From an uncultured Prevotellaceae bacterium (GTDB lineage: Bacteria > Bacteroidota > Bacteroidia > Bacteroidales > Muribaculaceae), in the NCBI GenBank assembly GCA_900318255.1, contig ONJX01000003.1:1-64000 (forward strand): a stretch of 64,000 bases of DNA, read 5' to 3'. Shown here piece after piece: positions 1 through 7,515 of the stretch. Made by a program: the position numbers and the translations under genes. The notes under the pieces are model-generated. The model ran no database searches, was not told the DNA's origin, and worked only from the letters and a program-made list of their open reading frames with translations. The stretch's first letter is position 1. Each line of letters begins with the position of its first letter.

Positions 1-99
1 CAATCGTCGCCGATTGAAGCTTGCAAGTCGCTATAGGGTTCGTCGGTGACTACGCCCCGAGTGGACTTTCACCACAGATGTATAACATGCCCGTCGTAC
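1..99 (-). mobile_element. 5' end of a probable group IIC intron (cut by the left edge)
   Basis: Read on the minus strand from 99 downward, this begins GTACGACGGGCATG, then a GGTGAAAGTCC block flanked by complementary GTGG/CCAC, then CGGGGCGTAGT and ACCCTATAGCGA. The order and spacing resemble the 5' end and domain I of group IIC introns such as the Oceanobacillus iheyensis one (GUGUGCCCGGCAUG, GGGUGAGAGUCCC). Class C introns are known to insert just behind intrinsic terminators, and this start lies directly after the T-tract of the fcl terminator. The rest of the ribozyme and any reverse transcriptase/maturase would lie left of the window. The 5' GTACG differs from the usual GUGYG. No protein is supported here: plus-strand frames entering from the left all stop by position 49. 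Confidence 0.55.
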
Positions 100-104
100 T
101 CAAA

Positions 105-136
105 AAAAAGCTCGACACCAGCATGTCGAGCTTTTT
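105..136 (-). terminator. Intrinsic terminator of the nusG-like/gmd/fcl operon
   Basis: A perfect 13-bp stem (105-117 with 124-136) closes a 6-nt loop. On the minus strand it is followed by a run of eight T (109-102). It lies just beyond the fcl stop codon and could act in both directions. Confidence 0.9.
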
Positions 137-142
137 GTTATC

Positions 143-1216
143 TCAGAGGCTTGAAAGGTACCAGTTATACAACGCTGGAACGCCATCTTCTATTTCCATG
201 GTGTGACGCCAGCCCAGGGAGTGGAGTTTAGAGACATCGGTGAGCTTGCGCAGCGTGCCGTCGGGCTTGGTGCTGTCCCACTCGATGGCGCCATTATAAC
301 CCACTGTTGCCCGCACCAGCTCGGCAAGCTGCCTGATGGTGATTTCCTTGCCGCTGCCTATGTTGATGTGGCAGTTGCGCACCTCGGGGCTATTGCCTCG
401 CACGTCATCAAAATTGATGTGTTCAAGGCAATACACACTGGCATCGGCCATATCCTCGCTCCACAAGAACTCGCGCACGGGTGCCCCAGTGCCCCACAGC
501 AGCAACCGCTCGCTGTTGATGCCATAGTTCTCAAGCATGGCCACAATATCATCTTGCGACGCCTTGCCATCGATGCCCTCCACCGGGCGGCAGTCCAGGT
601 CGGCACGCACCCCCTGCCAGTTGCCCTCGTTGAGCATCTTGGCCAGGTGCATCTTGCGTATCATCGCCGGCATCACATGGCTCGTCTCAAGGTTGAAGTT
701 GTCGTTGGGACCATAGAGGTTAGTGGGCATCACGGCAATGTAGTTGGTGCCATATTGCAGGTTAAAGCTCTCACACATCTTCAAGCCCGCAATCTTGGCG
801 ATAGCGTAAGGCTCATTAGTATATTCCAACGGCGCTGTGAGCAATGCCGTCTCGGGAATGGGTTGCGGAGCCTCGCGCGGATAGATGCACGTGCTGCCCA
901 AGAAGAGCAGCTTCTTCACGCCATGGCGCCAGCTCTCCCCTATCACGTTCTGCTGTATTGCCAAGTTCTGATAGATGAAATCGGCGCGATACTTAAGGTT
1001 TGCCATGATGCCACCCACATGAGCCGCAGCCAGCACCACACACTCGGGTTGCTCCTCGTCAAAGAAGCGGCGCACCGCCACAGCATCCATCAGGTCAAGC
1101 TCCTCATGAGTGCGCCCCACAAGGTTGGTATAACCCTTACTCTCCAGGCATTTCCAAATCGCCGACCCAACCAGCCCGCGATGCCCAGCAACGTATATCT
1201 TAGAATCTCTTTCCAT
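143..1216 (-). CDS. fcl: GDP-L-fucose synthase
   Basis: NADPH-dependent epimerase/reductase that converts GDP-4-keto-6-deoxy-D-mannose to GDP-L-fucose in the cytosol, the second step after Gmd. The short-chain dehydrogenase Rossmann motif GHRGLVGSAIW is at the N-terminus (residues ~9-19), and the catalytic tyrosine-lysine pair appears in YAIAKIAG. The ATG at 1216 is chosen because homology begins at MERDSKIYVAGHRG; the upstream ATG at 1270 would add an implausible 18-residue tail that runs into a repeat. It is the last gene of the operon, about 80 bp after gmd, with a terminator just past its stop. The family is unambiguous. Confidence 0.95.
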   Translation of the reverse strand: MERDSKIYVAGHRGLVGSAIWKCLESKGYTNLVGRTHEELDLMDAVAVRRFFDEEQPECVVLAAAHVGGIMANLKYRADFIYQNLAIQQNVIGESWRHGVKKLLFLGSTCIYPREAPQPIPETALLTAPLEYTNEPYAIAKIAGLKMCESFNLQYGTNYIAVMPTNLYGPNDNFNLETSHVMPAMIRKMHLAKMLNEGNWQGVRADLDCRPVEGIDGKASQDDIVAMLENYGINSERLLLWGTGAPVREFLWSEDMADASVYCLEHINFDDVRGNSPEVRNCHINIGSGKEITIRQLAELVRATVGYNGAIEWDSTKPDGTLRKLTDVSKLHSLGWRHTMEIEDGVPALYNWYLSSL

Positions 1217-1250
1217 TATTTTGTGAGGAGTTAAACAAATCAAAAGCACT

Positions 1251-1302
1251 AGCCGCGAAAGCGGCTTCACTTAACACTTCACATTTATCACTTAACACTT
1301 AC
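1251..1302. repeat. Small hairpin plus 7-nt-period repeat between gmd and fcl
   Basis: A 6-bp perfect hairpin with loop GAAA (1251-1266) is followed by an imperfect array of ACTTAAC/ACTTCAC heptamers (about 1267-1302). It lies inside the operon. The array belongs to the same 7-nt-period family seen at 2548, 16084, 41116 and 50141. Confidence 0.75.
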
Positions 1303-2378
1303 AAATGATACACCTTCTTCACATGTTGCATGTCGTGCTCCACCATGAGTTTCACAAGGTCTTCAAAGGAGGTCTTGTGCGGGTTCCAGCCTAATTGGGT
1401 CTTTGCCTTGGTGGGATTGCCAAGCAACTGATCGACCTCGGCGGGTCGGAAATATTTCTTATCGACCTCAACTATCACCTTGCCGGTAGCCTTGTCAATG
1501 CCTTTCTCGTCAAGACCCTCGCCTTGCCACTCAAGCTCAATGCCGGCATAGTGGAACGCCAGGGTGCAGAACTCACGCACCGAGTGAAACTCGCCAGTGG
1601 CAATGACAAAATCATCTGGCTCGGGCTGCTGCATGATGAGCCACATGCACTCCACATAGTCGCGGGCATAGCCCCAGTCGCGCTTGGCGTTGAGATTGCC
1701 CAAGTAGAGCTTGTCCTGCAGGCCGTTGACAATGCGTGCAGCGGCAAACGTGATCTTGCGCGTGACGAAATTCTCGCCACGACGCTCGCTCTCGTGGTTG
1801 AAGAGGATGCCATTGGCGGTGTACATGCCGTAGCTCTCGCGGTAGTTCTTCATTATCCAGTAGCTGTAGAGCTTGGCTACAGCGTAGGGGCTGCGAGGAT
1901 AAAACGGAGTGGTCTCGCTCTGAGGCACTTCCTGAACCTTGCCATAGAGCTCGCTAGTGCTGGCCTGATAAATCTTTGTCACCTTCTCGCGGTGGGTGAT
2001 GCGCACCGCCTCGAGCAAGCGCAGGGTGCCCACGGCATCGGCCTCGGCAGTGTATTCGGGCACGTCAAACGACACCTTCACATGACTCTGGGCAGCTAGG
2101 TTGTAAATCTCATCGGGCTTAATGGTCTCAATAAGGCGGATGAGCGAACTCGAGTCGGTCATGTCGCCATAATGGAGATTGATGAGCCGCTGCTGACGCA
2201 TGTCGCGCACCCACTCGTCGAGATACAGGTGCTCGATGCGCCCAGTGTTGAAAGAGCTGCTGCGCCTGATGATGCCATGCACCTCATAGCCCTTCTCAAG
2301 CAGCAACTCTGCCAAATAGCTACCATCCTGACCCGTAATGCCAGTTATCAACGCCACCTTTTGATTATTCTCGTTCAT
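1299..2378 (-). CDS. gmd: GDP-mannose 4,6-dehydratase
   Basis: Converts GDP-D-mannose to GDP-4-keto-6-deoxy-D-mannose using NADP, the first committed step to GDP-L-fucose and related 6-deoxy sugars. The N-terminal nucleotide-binding motif [23 protein letters not shown], the following [11 protein letters not shown] segment and the catalytic [12 protein letters not shown] (YxxxK) are typical of Gmd. About 359 residues from the ATG at 2378; the longer frame from 2426 has a non-homologous leader. Paired with fcl downstream, it supplies the fucose donor for surface glycans or O-glycosylation of proteins, as known in Bacteroides. Confidence 0.95.
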   Translation of the reverse strand: MNENNQKVALITGITGQDGSYLAELLLEKGYEVHGIIRRSSSFNTGRIEHLYLDEWVRDMRQQRLINLHYGDMTDSSSLIRLIETIKPDEIYNLAAQSHVKVSFDVPEYTAEADAVGTLRLLEAVRITHREKVTKIYQASTSELYGKVQEVPQSETTPFYPRSPYAVAKLYSYWIMKNYRESYGMYTANGILFNHESERRGENFVTRKITFAAARIVNGLQDKLYLGNLNAKRDWGYARDYVECMWLIMQQPEPDDFVIATGEFHSVREFCTLAFHYAGIELEWQGEGLDEKGIDKATGKVIVEVDKKYFRPAEVDQLLGNPTKAKTQLGWNPHKTSFEDLVKLMVEHDMQHVKKVYHL

Positions 2379-2509
2379 TTTATCCTTGATTATTTTTTCT
2401 GAAAACTCATTAGTTACATCGCCCACACTACAATGATGCGCGCTCTATTTTTATTATATGTGTGCAAATTTACTAATATTTTTTTTTCTGACAAAATCGT
2501 GAACAGTTT

Positions 2510-2662
2510 GTAGAGACGATGTAGGGACAAGGCGTGCCTTATCTGCGAAGTGTTAAGTCTGAAGTGTAAAGTGTTAAGTAGGGACAAGGCGGGCCTTGTC
2601 CGCCCTGAGTGCGACATCTACTACTGCCTTGTCAGCTTGTGCCTCGTCAGCTCGTCAGCTTC
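2510..2662. repeat. Dispersed ~140-bp intergenic repeat, copy 1
   Basis: Contains, in order, GACAAGGCGTGCCTT, a 7-nt-period array (AGTGTTA/AGTCTGA/AGTGTAA, about 2548-2582), the palindrome GGACAAGGCGGGCCTTGTCC, and a tail of about 70 bp ending in CTCGTCAGCTCGTCAGC. The whole stretch matches, nearly base for base, the reverse complement of about 50041-50195; a worn copy of its tail is at 41048-41096. No reading frame is conserved between copies. It fills the gap between the NusG-like gene and gmd, so it is probably transcribed within that operon. Confidence 0.85.
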
Positions 2663-2673
2663 TCTGCTATGAG

Positions 2674-3255
2674 CTATCTCTCCTTAGGCAGTTTCTCCAG
2701 CAGTGAGGGATGAATCGAGGTGGTGGCAACAGCCACCAGGCCTTTAATGCTCACCACCACGCGGCTGTCGCCTTTCACACGTTGCAGCACGCCCTCGGCA
2801 CCCTCAAATGGGCCGCCTAGGATGCGCACCCTGTCGCCACGGGTGAACTGCCCTGGCTTGGGGGTGATATACACTAGTTGCTCCTCGTAGGTGCCCGCTA
2901 CAGCAATAAAGTTCTTCATCTCCCGCTCGGGCACCACCACCGGCTTCTTAGTGGCGGGGTTCATGATGTAGCGTATGGGAAGCCTGGTGCTGGCCTTATA
3001 CTCCTTCATCACCGATGGCTCTATGTGGAAGAAGATGAGGTTGTGGATGGTGGGCACGAGCTTCTTCACGCGCCGCCCACGCCTGATGCTCATCACATAT
3101 TTCATTGGTATAAAGCTCTCTATACCACGCAAGTCGAGGTCATCTTTCACCTTCATCTCGCGATTAAATGTTACTCTTATAGCATACCACACCTTTGCCT
3201 CAGGTTCTTCTTCGGGGCGCTTGCTTGGTTCTTTTATAATTGTTGGTTGCTCCAT
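2674..3255 (-). CDS. NusG-like (UpxY/LoaP-type) transcription antitermination factor
   Basis: A 193-residue specialised NusG paralogue. An acidic N-terminal lead (about 20 residues) is followed by a NGN domain starting at VWYAIRVTFNREMKVKDDL (about residues 22-120) and a C-terminal KOW segment, GDRVRILGGPFEGAEGVLQ (about 140-160). Such proteins bind elongating RNA polymerase early in one operon and let it read through. In Bacteroides the UpxY relatives head capsule loci. Here it heads only gmd-fcl, so I infer that it controls this operon. It cannot be the housekeeping NusG, which lies in the secE-rplK region. Confidence 0.85.
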   Translation of the reverse strand: MEQPTIIKEPSKRPEEEPEAKVWYAIRVTFNREMKVKDDLDLRGIESFIPMKYVMSIRRGRRVKKLVPTIHNLIFFHIEPSVMKEYKASTRLPIRYIMNPATKKPVVVPEREMKNFIAVAGTYEEQLVYITPKPGQFTRGDRVRILGGPFEGAEGVLQRVKGDSRVVVSIKGLVAVATTSIHPSLLEKLPKER

Positions 3256-3274
3256 GTGACTATCTTATTTTCTG

Positions 3275-3305
3275 CAAAAATAGAGTTAGATTTTCGATTG
3301 GCAAA
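3275..3305 (-). promoter_or_regulatory. Promoter of the NusG-like/gmd/fcl operon
   Basis: On the minus strand there is a -7 box TATTTTTG (3282-3275) and a -33 TTTG (3305-3302), 19 bp apart. This matches the Bacteroidota sigma-ABfr consensus and lies about 20 bp upstream of the NusG-like ATG. Confidence 0.7.
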
Positions 3306-3324
3306 ATTTTCTAGCAAAAATAAC

Positions 3325-3355
3325 TTGCACGCCTAAAGTATTTTCACGAAATTTG
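3325..3355 (+). promoter_or_regulatory. Possible nadE promoter
   Basis: TTG at 3325-3327 and GAAATTTG at 3348-3355 with 20 bp between. The -7 box lacks the TA, so this is a weak match. The spacing and the position 40 bp ahead of the nadE ATG support it. Confidence 0.4.
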
Positions 3356-3394
3356 CACATCACATTTAATCATCATCATAAATCATGTAGCACT

Positions 3395-4243
3395 ATGGAT
3401 TACAAGAAAGCATTTGAGACAATGGTAAGCGAAACAGCTAAATATCTTGCCGACAATGGCCTCAAGACCATGATACTAGGACTATCGGGAGGACTCGATT
3501 CCACCGTGACGGCGGCAATCTGCCACGAGGTGGTGAACCGCTATCCCGAGCACGGATTCAAGTTCATTGGCGTGAGTCTGCCGTGCTCGTCTAACTCCGT
3601 CGAGGAAAACGACTCGGCAAGCATGGCCATGAAGGCCTTCTGCAACGAGTGCTGGGTCGAGAACTTGCAGGCTCAATACCTGCTCGTGAAAGCCACTTGC
3701 GAGCAGCGCTACCCTTCCACACCCATCTCGCAAGGAAACATCAAGGCCCGCCTGCGCATGATTTACCTCTATAACCTCGCCTCGGTGACGGGAGGACTGG
3801 TCATGGACACCGACAACCTCACTGAGCACAACCTGGGTTTCTGGACCATTCATGGAGATGTTGCCGACTACAACCCCATTGGCGGACTGTGGAAGCATGA
3901 GGTGTATGAGCTGTGCAAATATATCTTCACCGAGTGTTACCCCAAAGAGAATGACTCGCGGCACCAAGCACTGCGTGCCGCCTACGACATCATGCCCACC
4001 GACGGCAACGGCGTGGCAGCTGGCGGCGACATGGCACAGATAGCACCAGGGCACACCTACGAGGACGTGGATGACATCCTCAACACCTACTTGCTGCATG
4101 GCGACGACGAGCAGCACATGAAGCGCCTCGTCGATGCCTACAGCGCAGAGACCGTGGAGCGAGTGCTCTCACGCCACCGCCGCTCGGCATTCAAGCGCAA
4201 GCGCATGCCACTAGTCATCGAGAGATCACTCTACGACAGCTGA
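3395..4243 (+). CDS. nadE: NH3-dependent NAD+ synthetase
   Basis: Amidates nicotinic acid adenine dinucleotide to NAD+ with ATP and ammonia. The ATP pyrophosphatase signature LGLSGGLDSTV is at about residues 29-39, and the NaAD/ATP-binding region contains GLVMDTDNLTEHNLGFWT. About 282 residues with no glutaminase (nitrilase) domain, so it is the ammonia-dependent form. The ATG at 3395 is the first with family-like sequence (MDYKKAFETMV). It stands alone, divergent from the NusG-like operon and convergent with the DUF2461 gene. Confidence 0.93.
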   Translation: MDYKKAFETMVSETAKYLADNGLKTMILGLSGGLDSTVTAAICHEVVNRYPEHGFKFIGVSLPCSSNSVEENDSASMAMKAFCNECWVENLQAQYLLVKATCEQRYPSTPISQGNIKARLRMIYLYNLASVTGGLVMDTDNLTEHNLGFWTIHGDVADYNPIGGLWKHEVYELCKYIFTECYPKENDSRHQALRAAYDIMPTDGNGVAAGGDMAQIAPGHTYEDVDDILNTYLLHGDDEQHMKRLVDAYSAETVERVLSRHRRSAFKRKRMPLVIERSLYDS

Positions 4244-4255
4244 TCTAGGTAGAAC

Positions 4256-4375
4256 GGAGAATGTGGAACGAGGAACGGGGAACGTCCTCAAGTGAACAGT
4301 TCAAGAGGTTGCTATAACAGTAATCTCATCACTGTCTTCCATAAACGACAAACCATAAACGATAAACAAACAAAA
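4256..4375. repeat. 7-nt-period intergenic repeats with shared core (copy A)
   Basis: Begins with an AACGGAG/AACGAGG/AACGGGG heptamer run (4256-4294). The core TAATCTCATCACTGTCTTCC follows at about 4321-4340, then ATAAACG/ATAAACC-type heptamers to about 4370. The core recurs at about 6022 (one base different) and, inverted, at about 52791. It lies between convergent nadE and the DUF2461 gene; no ordinary terminator is visible here. Confidence 0.8.
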
Positions 4376-4382
4376 CTATTCC

Positions 4383-5057
4383 TTACTCGTCATAGACATA
4401 GTCGAGGAAGTCGTGCAGGGGCTTGAGGACTTTGAAATCGTCGTTAACACGCTGCACCCAGTCGTCGCACGCGAAGTAGTCCTCATCAACGTGCTTCATC
4501 AAGATATACTCCTTGCGCTTTAAGTACTGGCCCAGCGGATGGTCTTTGGGGTATTCCTTAGGCACATTTTTCAGCGTCTCGCCCTCAAAGTGGAAGCCCG
4601 AGGCCTGGAGTCGCCGGTCGGTTATCAGCTTGGTGAACTCCTCGGGCTCGGCGTCGATGAGGCGCCGCAGGGCATCGAGCTTGTCCTTGGCTGGCCACCA
4701 CACGCCGCCACACAACATCAGGCGGCCAGGCTCAAAATGAATGTAGTAGCCACTCGACACGCAGTGGCGGCCGCCACGACCAATCACTGCGCTGAAATAC
4801 TGCTTATAGGGACGCTTATCGGGCGAGAAACGGATGTCGCGGTAGATGCGATACACCGCCTGCTTCACGTCAAGCCCCCGAGCTTTCTCGTCCCACCCAG
4901 CCATGAGCGAGATTAGGCGCTCTATATCACCTTCCCAGGCCTTGCGCAAGGGGTCATATAAGCGTTCCTTGTGCTCCTTGAACCATGCACGCTCGTTATG
5001 CGCGGCAAGCGTTCTCAAGAATGTCATTACGTCTTTAATGTTAGATTGCGATTTCAT
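4383..5057 (-). CDS. DUF2461 (TIGR02453) family protein
   Basis: A 224-residue cytosolic protein of the widespread DUF2461 family, whose biochemical role is not established. Visible family marks are FLRTLAAHNERAWFKEHKERY-like text near the N-terminus, YRIYRDIRFSPDKRPYKQYFSAVIGRGG in the middle and SGYYIHFEPGRLMLCGGVWWP. The length matches the family. It has its own promoter (5086-5116) and is divergent from the tetR gene, with no functional link visible. Confidence 0.85.
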   Translation of the reverse strand: MKSQSNIKDVMTFLRTLAAHNERAWFKEHKERLYDPLRKAWEGDIERLISLMAGWDEKARGLDVKQAVYRIYRDIRFSPDKRPYKQYFSAVIGRGGRHCVSSGYYIHFEPGRLMLCGGVWWPAKDKLDALRRLIDAEPEEFTKLITDRRLQASGFHFEGETLKNVPKEYPKDHPLGQYLKRKEYILMKHVDEDYFACDDWVQRVNDDFKVLKPLHDFLDYVYDE

Positions 5058-5085
5058 TATTGTTAGCCATAATTTATTATGTGCG

Positions 5086-5116
5086 CAAAATTAATTAATT
5101 ATTTTTAAGCCCACAA
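5086..5116 (-). promoter_or_regulatory. Promoter of the DUF2461 gene
   Basis: Minus-strand -7 box TAATTTTG (5093-5086) and TTG (5116-5114), 20 bp apart, about 29 bp ahead of the start codon. Confidence 0.65.
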
Positions 5117-5251
5117 GTGTTCCTCACCCATTGGTCGGCAAAAAAAGAGTCTTCCTCTATTCAAGTGTAAGGATTAGTATATATGTGCGGTGTGCTATTT
5201 TCTCTTTTTTTCAGCATTAATTATAATTGTTGAAAAATGTACCAAGAAAAC

Positions 5252-5284
5252 TTTTGGAGTTTTAAAAGTTTTTTACGTACTTTG
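5252..5284 (+). promoter_or_regulatory. Probable promoter of tetR and the efflux cluster
   Basis: TTTTG at 5252-5256 and a slightly off-consensus TACTTTG (5278-5284) with 21 bp between. Positioned about 50 bp ahead of the TetR start. TTTTGGAGTTTTAAAAG just upstream is partly palindromic and could be an operator, but this is speculative. Confidence 0.5.
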
Positions 5285-5337
5285 CACTGTCATTTCAACG
5301 TACACACTTATAAAGCAACTATAATTTCCTGTTCCAC

Positions 5338-5958
5338 ATGGAATTAAGAGAGAAAATTTTAAGGACATCAATGGACTTGATGATGCGCATTGGTCCGCAA
5401 TCGGTTACTATGGATATGGTAGCTCGCGACTGCGGCATCTCAAAGCGCACCTTGTATGAGACCTTTCCTAACAAGCACAACCTCATCAGTGATGTTATCA
5501 AGTATAACCAACAGCAGTCTAATGCCAAGTTCAACGAGATATTTGAGCAGGCTGCCAATAGCTTCGATGCACTGATGGGGGTCTATACCACAGCCCGCGA
5601 GTTTATCAGAAAGACGTCACCAGTGTTTATTGCCGACATCAAGCGACTCTATCCCGAAGTCTTTGACGAATACAAAGCACAAGAGGTGAACCACATGCTC
5701 TCGCTGGCAAGTGTCATTCACAAAGCCAAGGAAGAGGGCCTGGCACTGCCTGGCATCAAGTGCAAGATTGCTGCATTCATTCTCACCAACAACTTGAAGA
5801 ACCTGCACAACATGCAGGACTTTCCTTTTCCTGAGTACTCGGCTACCGAGGTCTTTGACGGTGCTTTCCTCAATTTCATGCGTGGCATCGCCACAACACG
5901 AGGCTTGGAAATAATAGAAGATTATGTTCACAAGCACCTACTTAAACTTGAAGGTTAA
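5338..5958 (+). CDS. TetR/AcrR family transcriptional regulator
   Basis: A 206-residue one-component regulator with an N-terminal helix-turn-helix (about residues 5-50: REKILRTSMDLMMRIGPQSVTMDMVARDCGISKRTLYETFPNK). The C-terminal ligand-binding region is divergent. It sits immediately upstream of and co-directional with tolC-adaptor-RND genes, so it most likely represses or tunes that pump and itself in response to a pump substrate. The 196-bp gap to tolC is filled with 7-nt-period repeats rather than an obvious promoter, so read-through is likely. The inducer cannot be told from sequence. Confidence 0.9.
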   Translation: MELREKILRTSMDLMMRIGPQSVTMDMVARDCGISKRTLYETFPNKHNLISDVIKYNQQQSNAKFNEIFEQAANSFDALMGVYTTAREFIRKTSPVFIADIKRLYPEVFDEYKAQEVNHMLSLASVIHKAKEEGLALPGIKCKIAAFILTNNLKNLHNMQDFPFPEYSATEVFDGAFLNFMRGIATTRGLEIIEDYVHKHLLKLEG

Positions 5959-6105
5959 AGGCCAGTGTTTATAGGTTAGTGGTTAGTGTTTATAGGTTAT
6001 AGGTTAGAGATTGCAGAACACATAATCTCATGACTGTCTTCCATAAACCATAAACGATAAACCATAAACGATAAACCATAAACGATAAACGATAAACGAA
6101 ATCCG
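5959..6105. repeat. 7-nt-period intergenic repeats with shared core (copy B)
   Basis: Left arm of GTTTATA/GGTTATA/GGTTAGT heptamers (about 5966-6007), the core ATAATCTCATGACTGTCTTCC (about 6021-6041), and a right arm of ATAAACC/ATAAACG heptamers repeated about eight times (6042-6100). The two arms are roughly reverse complements, so a transcript could fold into a long imperfect hairpin displaying the core. It separates tetR from tolC. Confidence 0.85.
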
Positions 6106-6154
6106 CTCCTCCTTCCACCCAGCAATTTAAAAATAATAAAAATTATCTATATAT

Positions 6155-7513
6155 ATGTATCTTAAAAAATTCATCAAATTTGCGCTAATGGCTGTTGCGG
6201 TAACAGCAACTTCTACAGCCACAAATGCCGAGGCACTAAACGTGACTCTCGACGAATGTATCCGCATCGCTCTGAGCGACAACCCATCGATCATTGTCGC
6301 CGACATGGAAGTACAGCGGGTAGATTACTCCAAGAAAGAAACGCTGGGACAGCTGTTCCCGCAGGTGAACTTCACGGCCAACTACTCACGCACTCTCGCC
6401 AAGCAGACGATGGTGATGATGGACCAATCTTTCAAAGTGGGTACCGACAACTCTCACAGTGTGGGATTTCAAGGCACGCTGCCCATCATCGTGCCAGCTT
6501 TGTGGAAGTCAATCAAGCTTAGCGACAACCAAATTCTACAGAACATAGAAAAAGCACGTGCTTCACGAATCTCGCTGGTGAACCAGGTGAAAAATGCCTA
6601 TTATGCTCTGCTGCTAGCACGCGACAGCAAGCGAGTGATAGAGGCCAACCATGAGACGGCATTGCTCACTGCCGAGATTTTCCAGAAACAATTTGAGATA
6701 GGAGTAGGCACCGAACTCGACATGACACGTGCTCGCGTGGCAGCCACCACACTTGAGCCATCTATTCTCGATGCACAAAACTCTATCGATGCCCTGAAAC
6801 TGCAACTCAAAGTGCTCATGGGCATGGACTCAAATGTTGACATCGAGCCATCAGAGACGCTCGACTCCTACAAGGCCATGATGTATGACTACACCATGAG
6901 CGTGGACACCTCGCTGGTGAACAACACCAGCCTCAGGCAACTCGACCTCCAAACCGACTACCTCAAGCAGGCCTTGAAGGTGCAGAAAATGTCGTGGTTC
7001 CCCACTCTCACTGGCTCCATCAACTACATGTGGAACTCTATGAGCAACGGCAGCCCATTCAAGAACTTCAACTGGAACCCCTACTCGCAGGCTGCACTGG
7101 CACTGTCGTGGAACCTATTCTCAGGTGGGCAACGCTACTTCAAGCAGAAAGAGGCCGAAATCACTGTCAACGAAATGAAATGGCAACGCGAGAACCTCAC
7201 ACGCACTCTCAACTCACAAGTAGAGACACAGCTCAACAACATCAAGAGCAACCTCAAGCAGATTGAGAGCAATGCAGCTAGCGTGGCACTTGCCGAGAAG
7301 AGCGACAACATCATGCAGGAGAGCTTCAAGCTGGGAGTGGGCACATTCCTGCAAATTCAAGACACGCAAAACGCGCTGCTTGGAGCACGCCTGTCCTACT
7401 ATCAAGCCATCTACAACCTGCTCGTGTCGCAAAGCGACCTCGAGCTCATGCTCGGCAATGCGCCACTGGCAAAATATGGAGTTAATAACGAAATAATCAA
7501 AACAAACCGATAA
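6155..7513 (+). CDS. TolC-family outer-membrane efflux protein
   Basis: The outer-membrane channel of a tripartite RND pump. 452 residues with an N-terminal signal peptide (FIKFALMAVAVTATSTATNAEA, cut near residue 27). The mature part opens with the typical OEP repeat LNVTLDECIRIALSDNPSIIVADMEV, and a second OEP repeat follows after about residue 250 (the two-fold internal repeat of the family). Long helical, Q/N/S-rich stretches in the second half (NSQVETQLNNIKSNLKQIESNAASVALAEKS) match the periplasmic tunnel. The adaptor gene begins 2 bp after the stop, so it is one transcript. Confidence 0.93.
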   Translation: MYLKKFIKFALMAVAVTATSTATNAEALNVTLDECIRIALSDNPSIIVADMEVQRVDYSKKETLGQLFPQVNFTANYSRTLAKQTMVMMDQSFKVGTDNSHSVGFQGTLPIIVPALWKSIKLSDNQILQNIEKARASRISLVNQVKNAYYALLLARDSKRVIEANHETALLTAEIFQKQFEIGVGTELDMTRARVAATTLEPSILDAQNSIDALKLQLKVLMGMDSNVDIEPSETLDSYKAMMYDYTMSVDTSLVNNTSLRQLDLQTDYLKQALKVQKMSWFPTLTGSINYMWNSMSNGSPFKNFNWNPYSQAALALSWNLFSGGQRYFKQKEAEITVNEMKWQRENLTRTLNSQVETQLNNIKSNLKQIESNAASVALAEKSDNIMQESFKLGVGTFLQIQDTQNALLGARLSYYQAIYNLLVSQSDLELMLGNAPLAKYGVNNEIIKTNR

Positions 7514-7515
7514 AG

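Noticed and set aside
203..1234. 343-codon open frame on the plus strand opposite fcl
   Set aside because: It mirrors fcl in the antisense direction, has no recognisable domains, and fcl is certain. GC-rich codon bias leaves antisense frames open.
2414..2617. 67-codon minus-strand frame between gmd and the NusG-like gene
   Set aside because: It is formed by the dispersed repeat and its heptamer array; the frame is not kept in the other copy.
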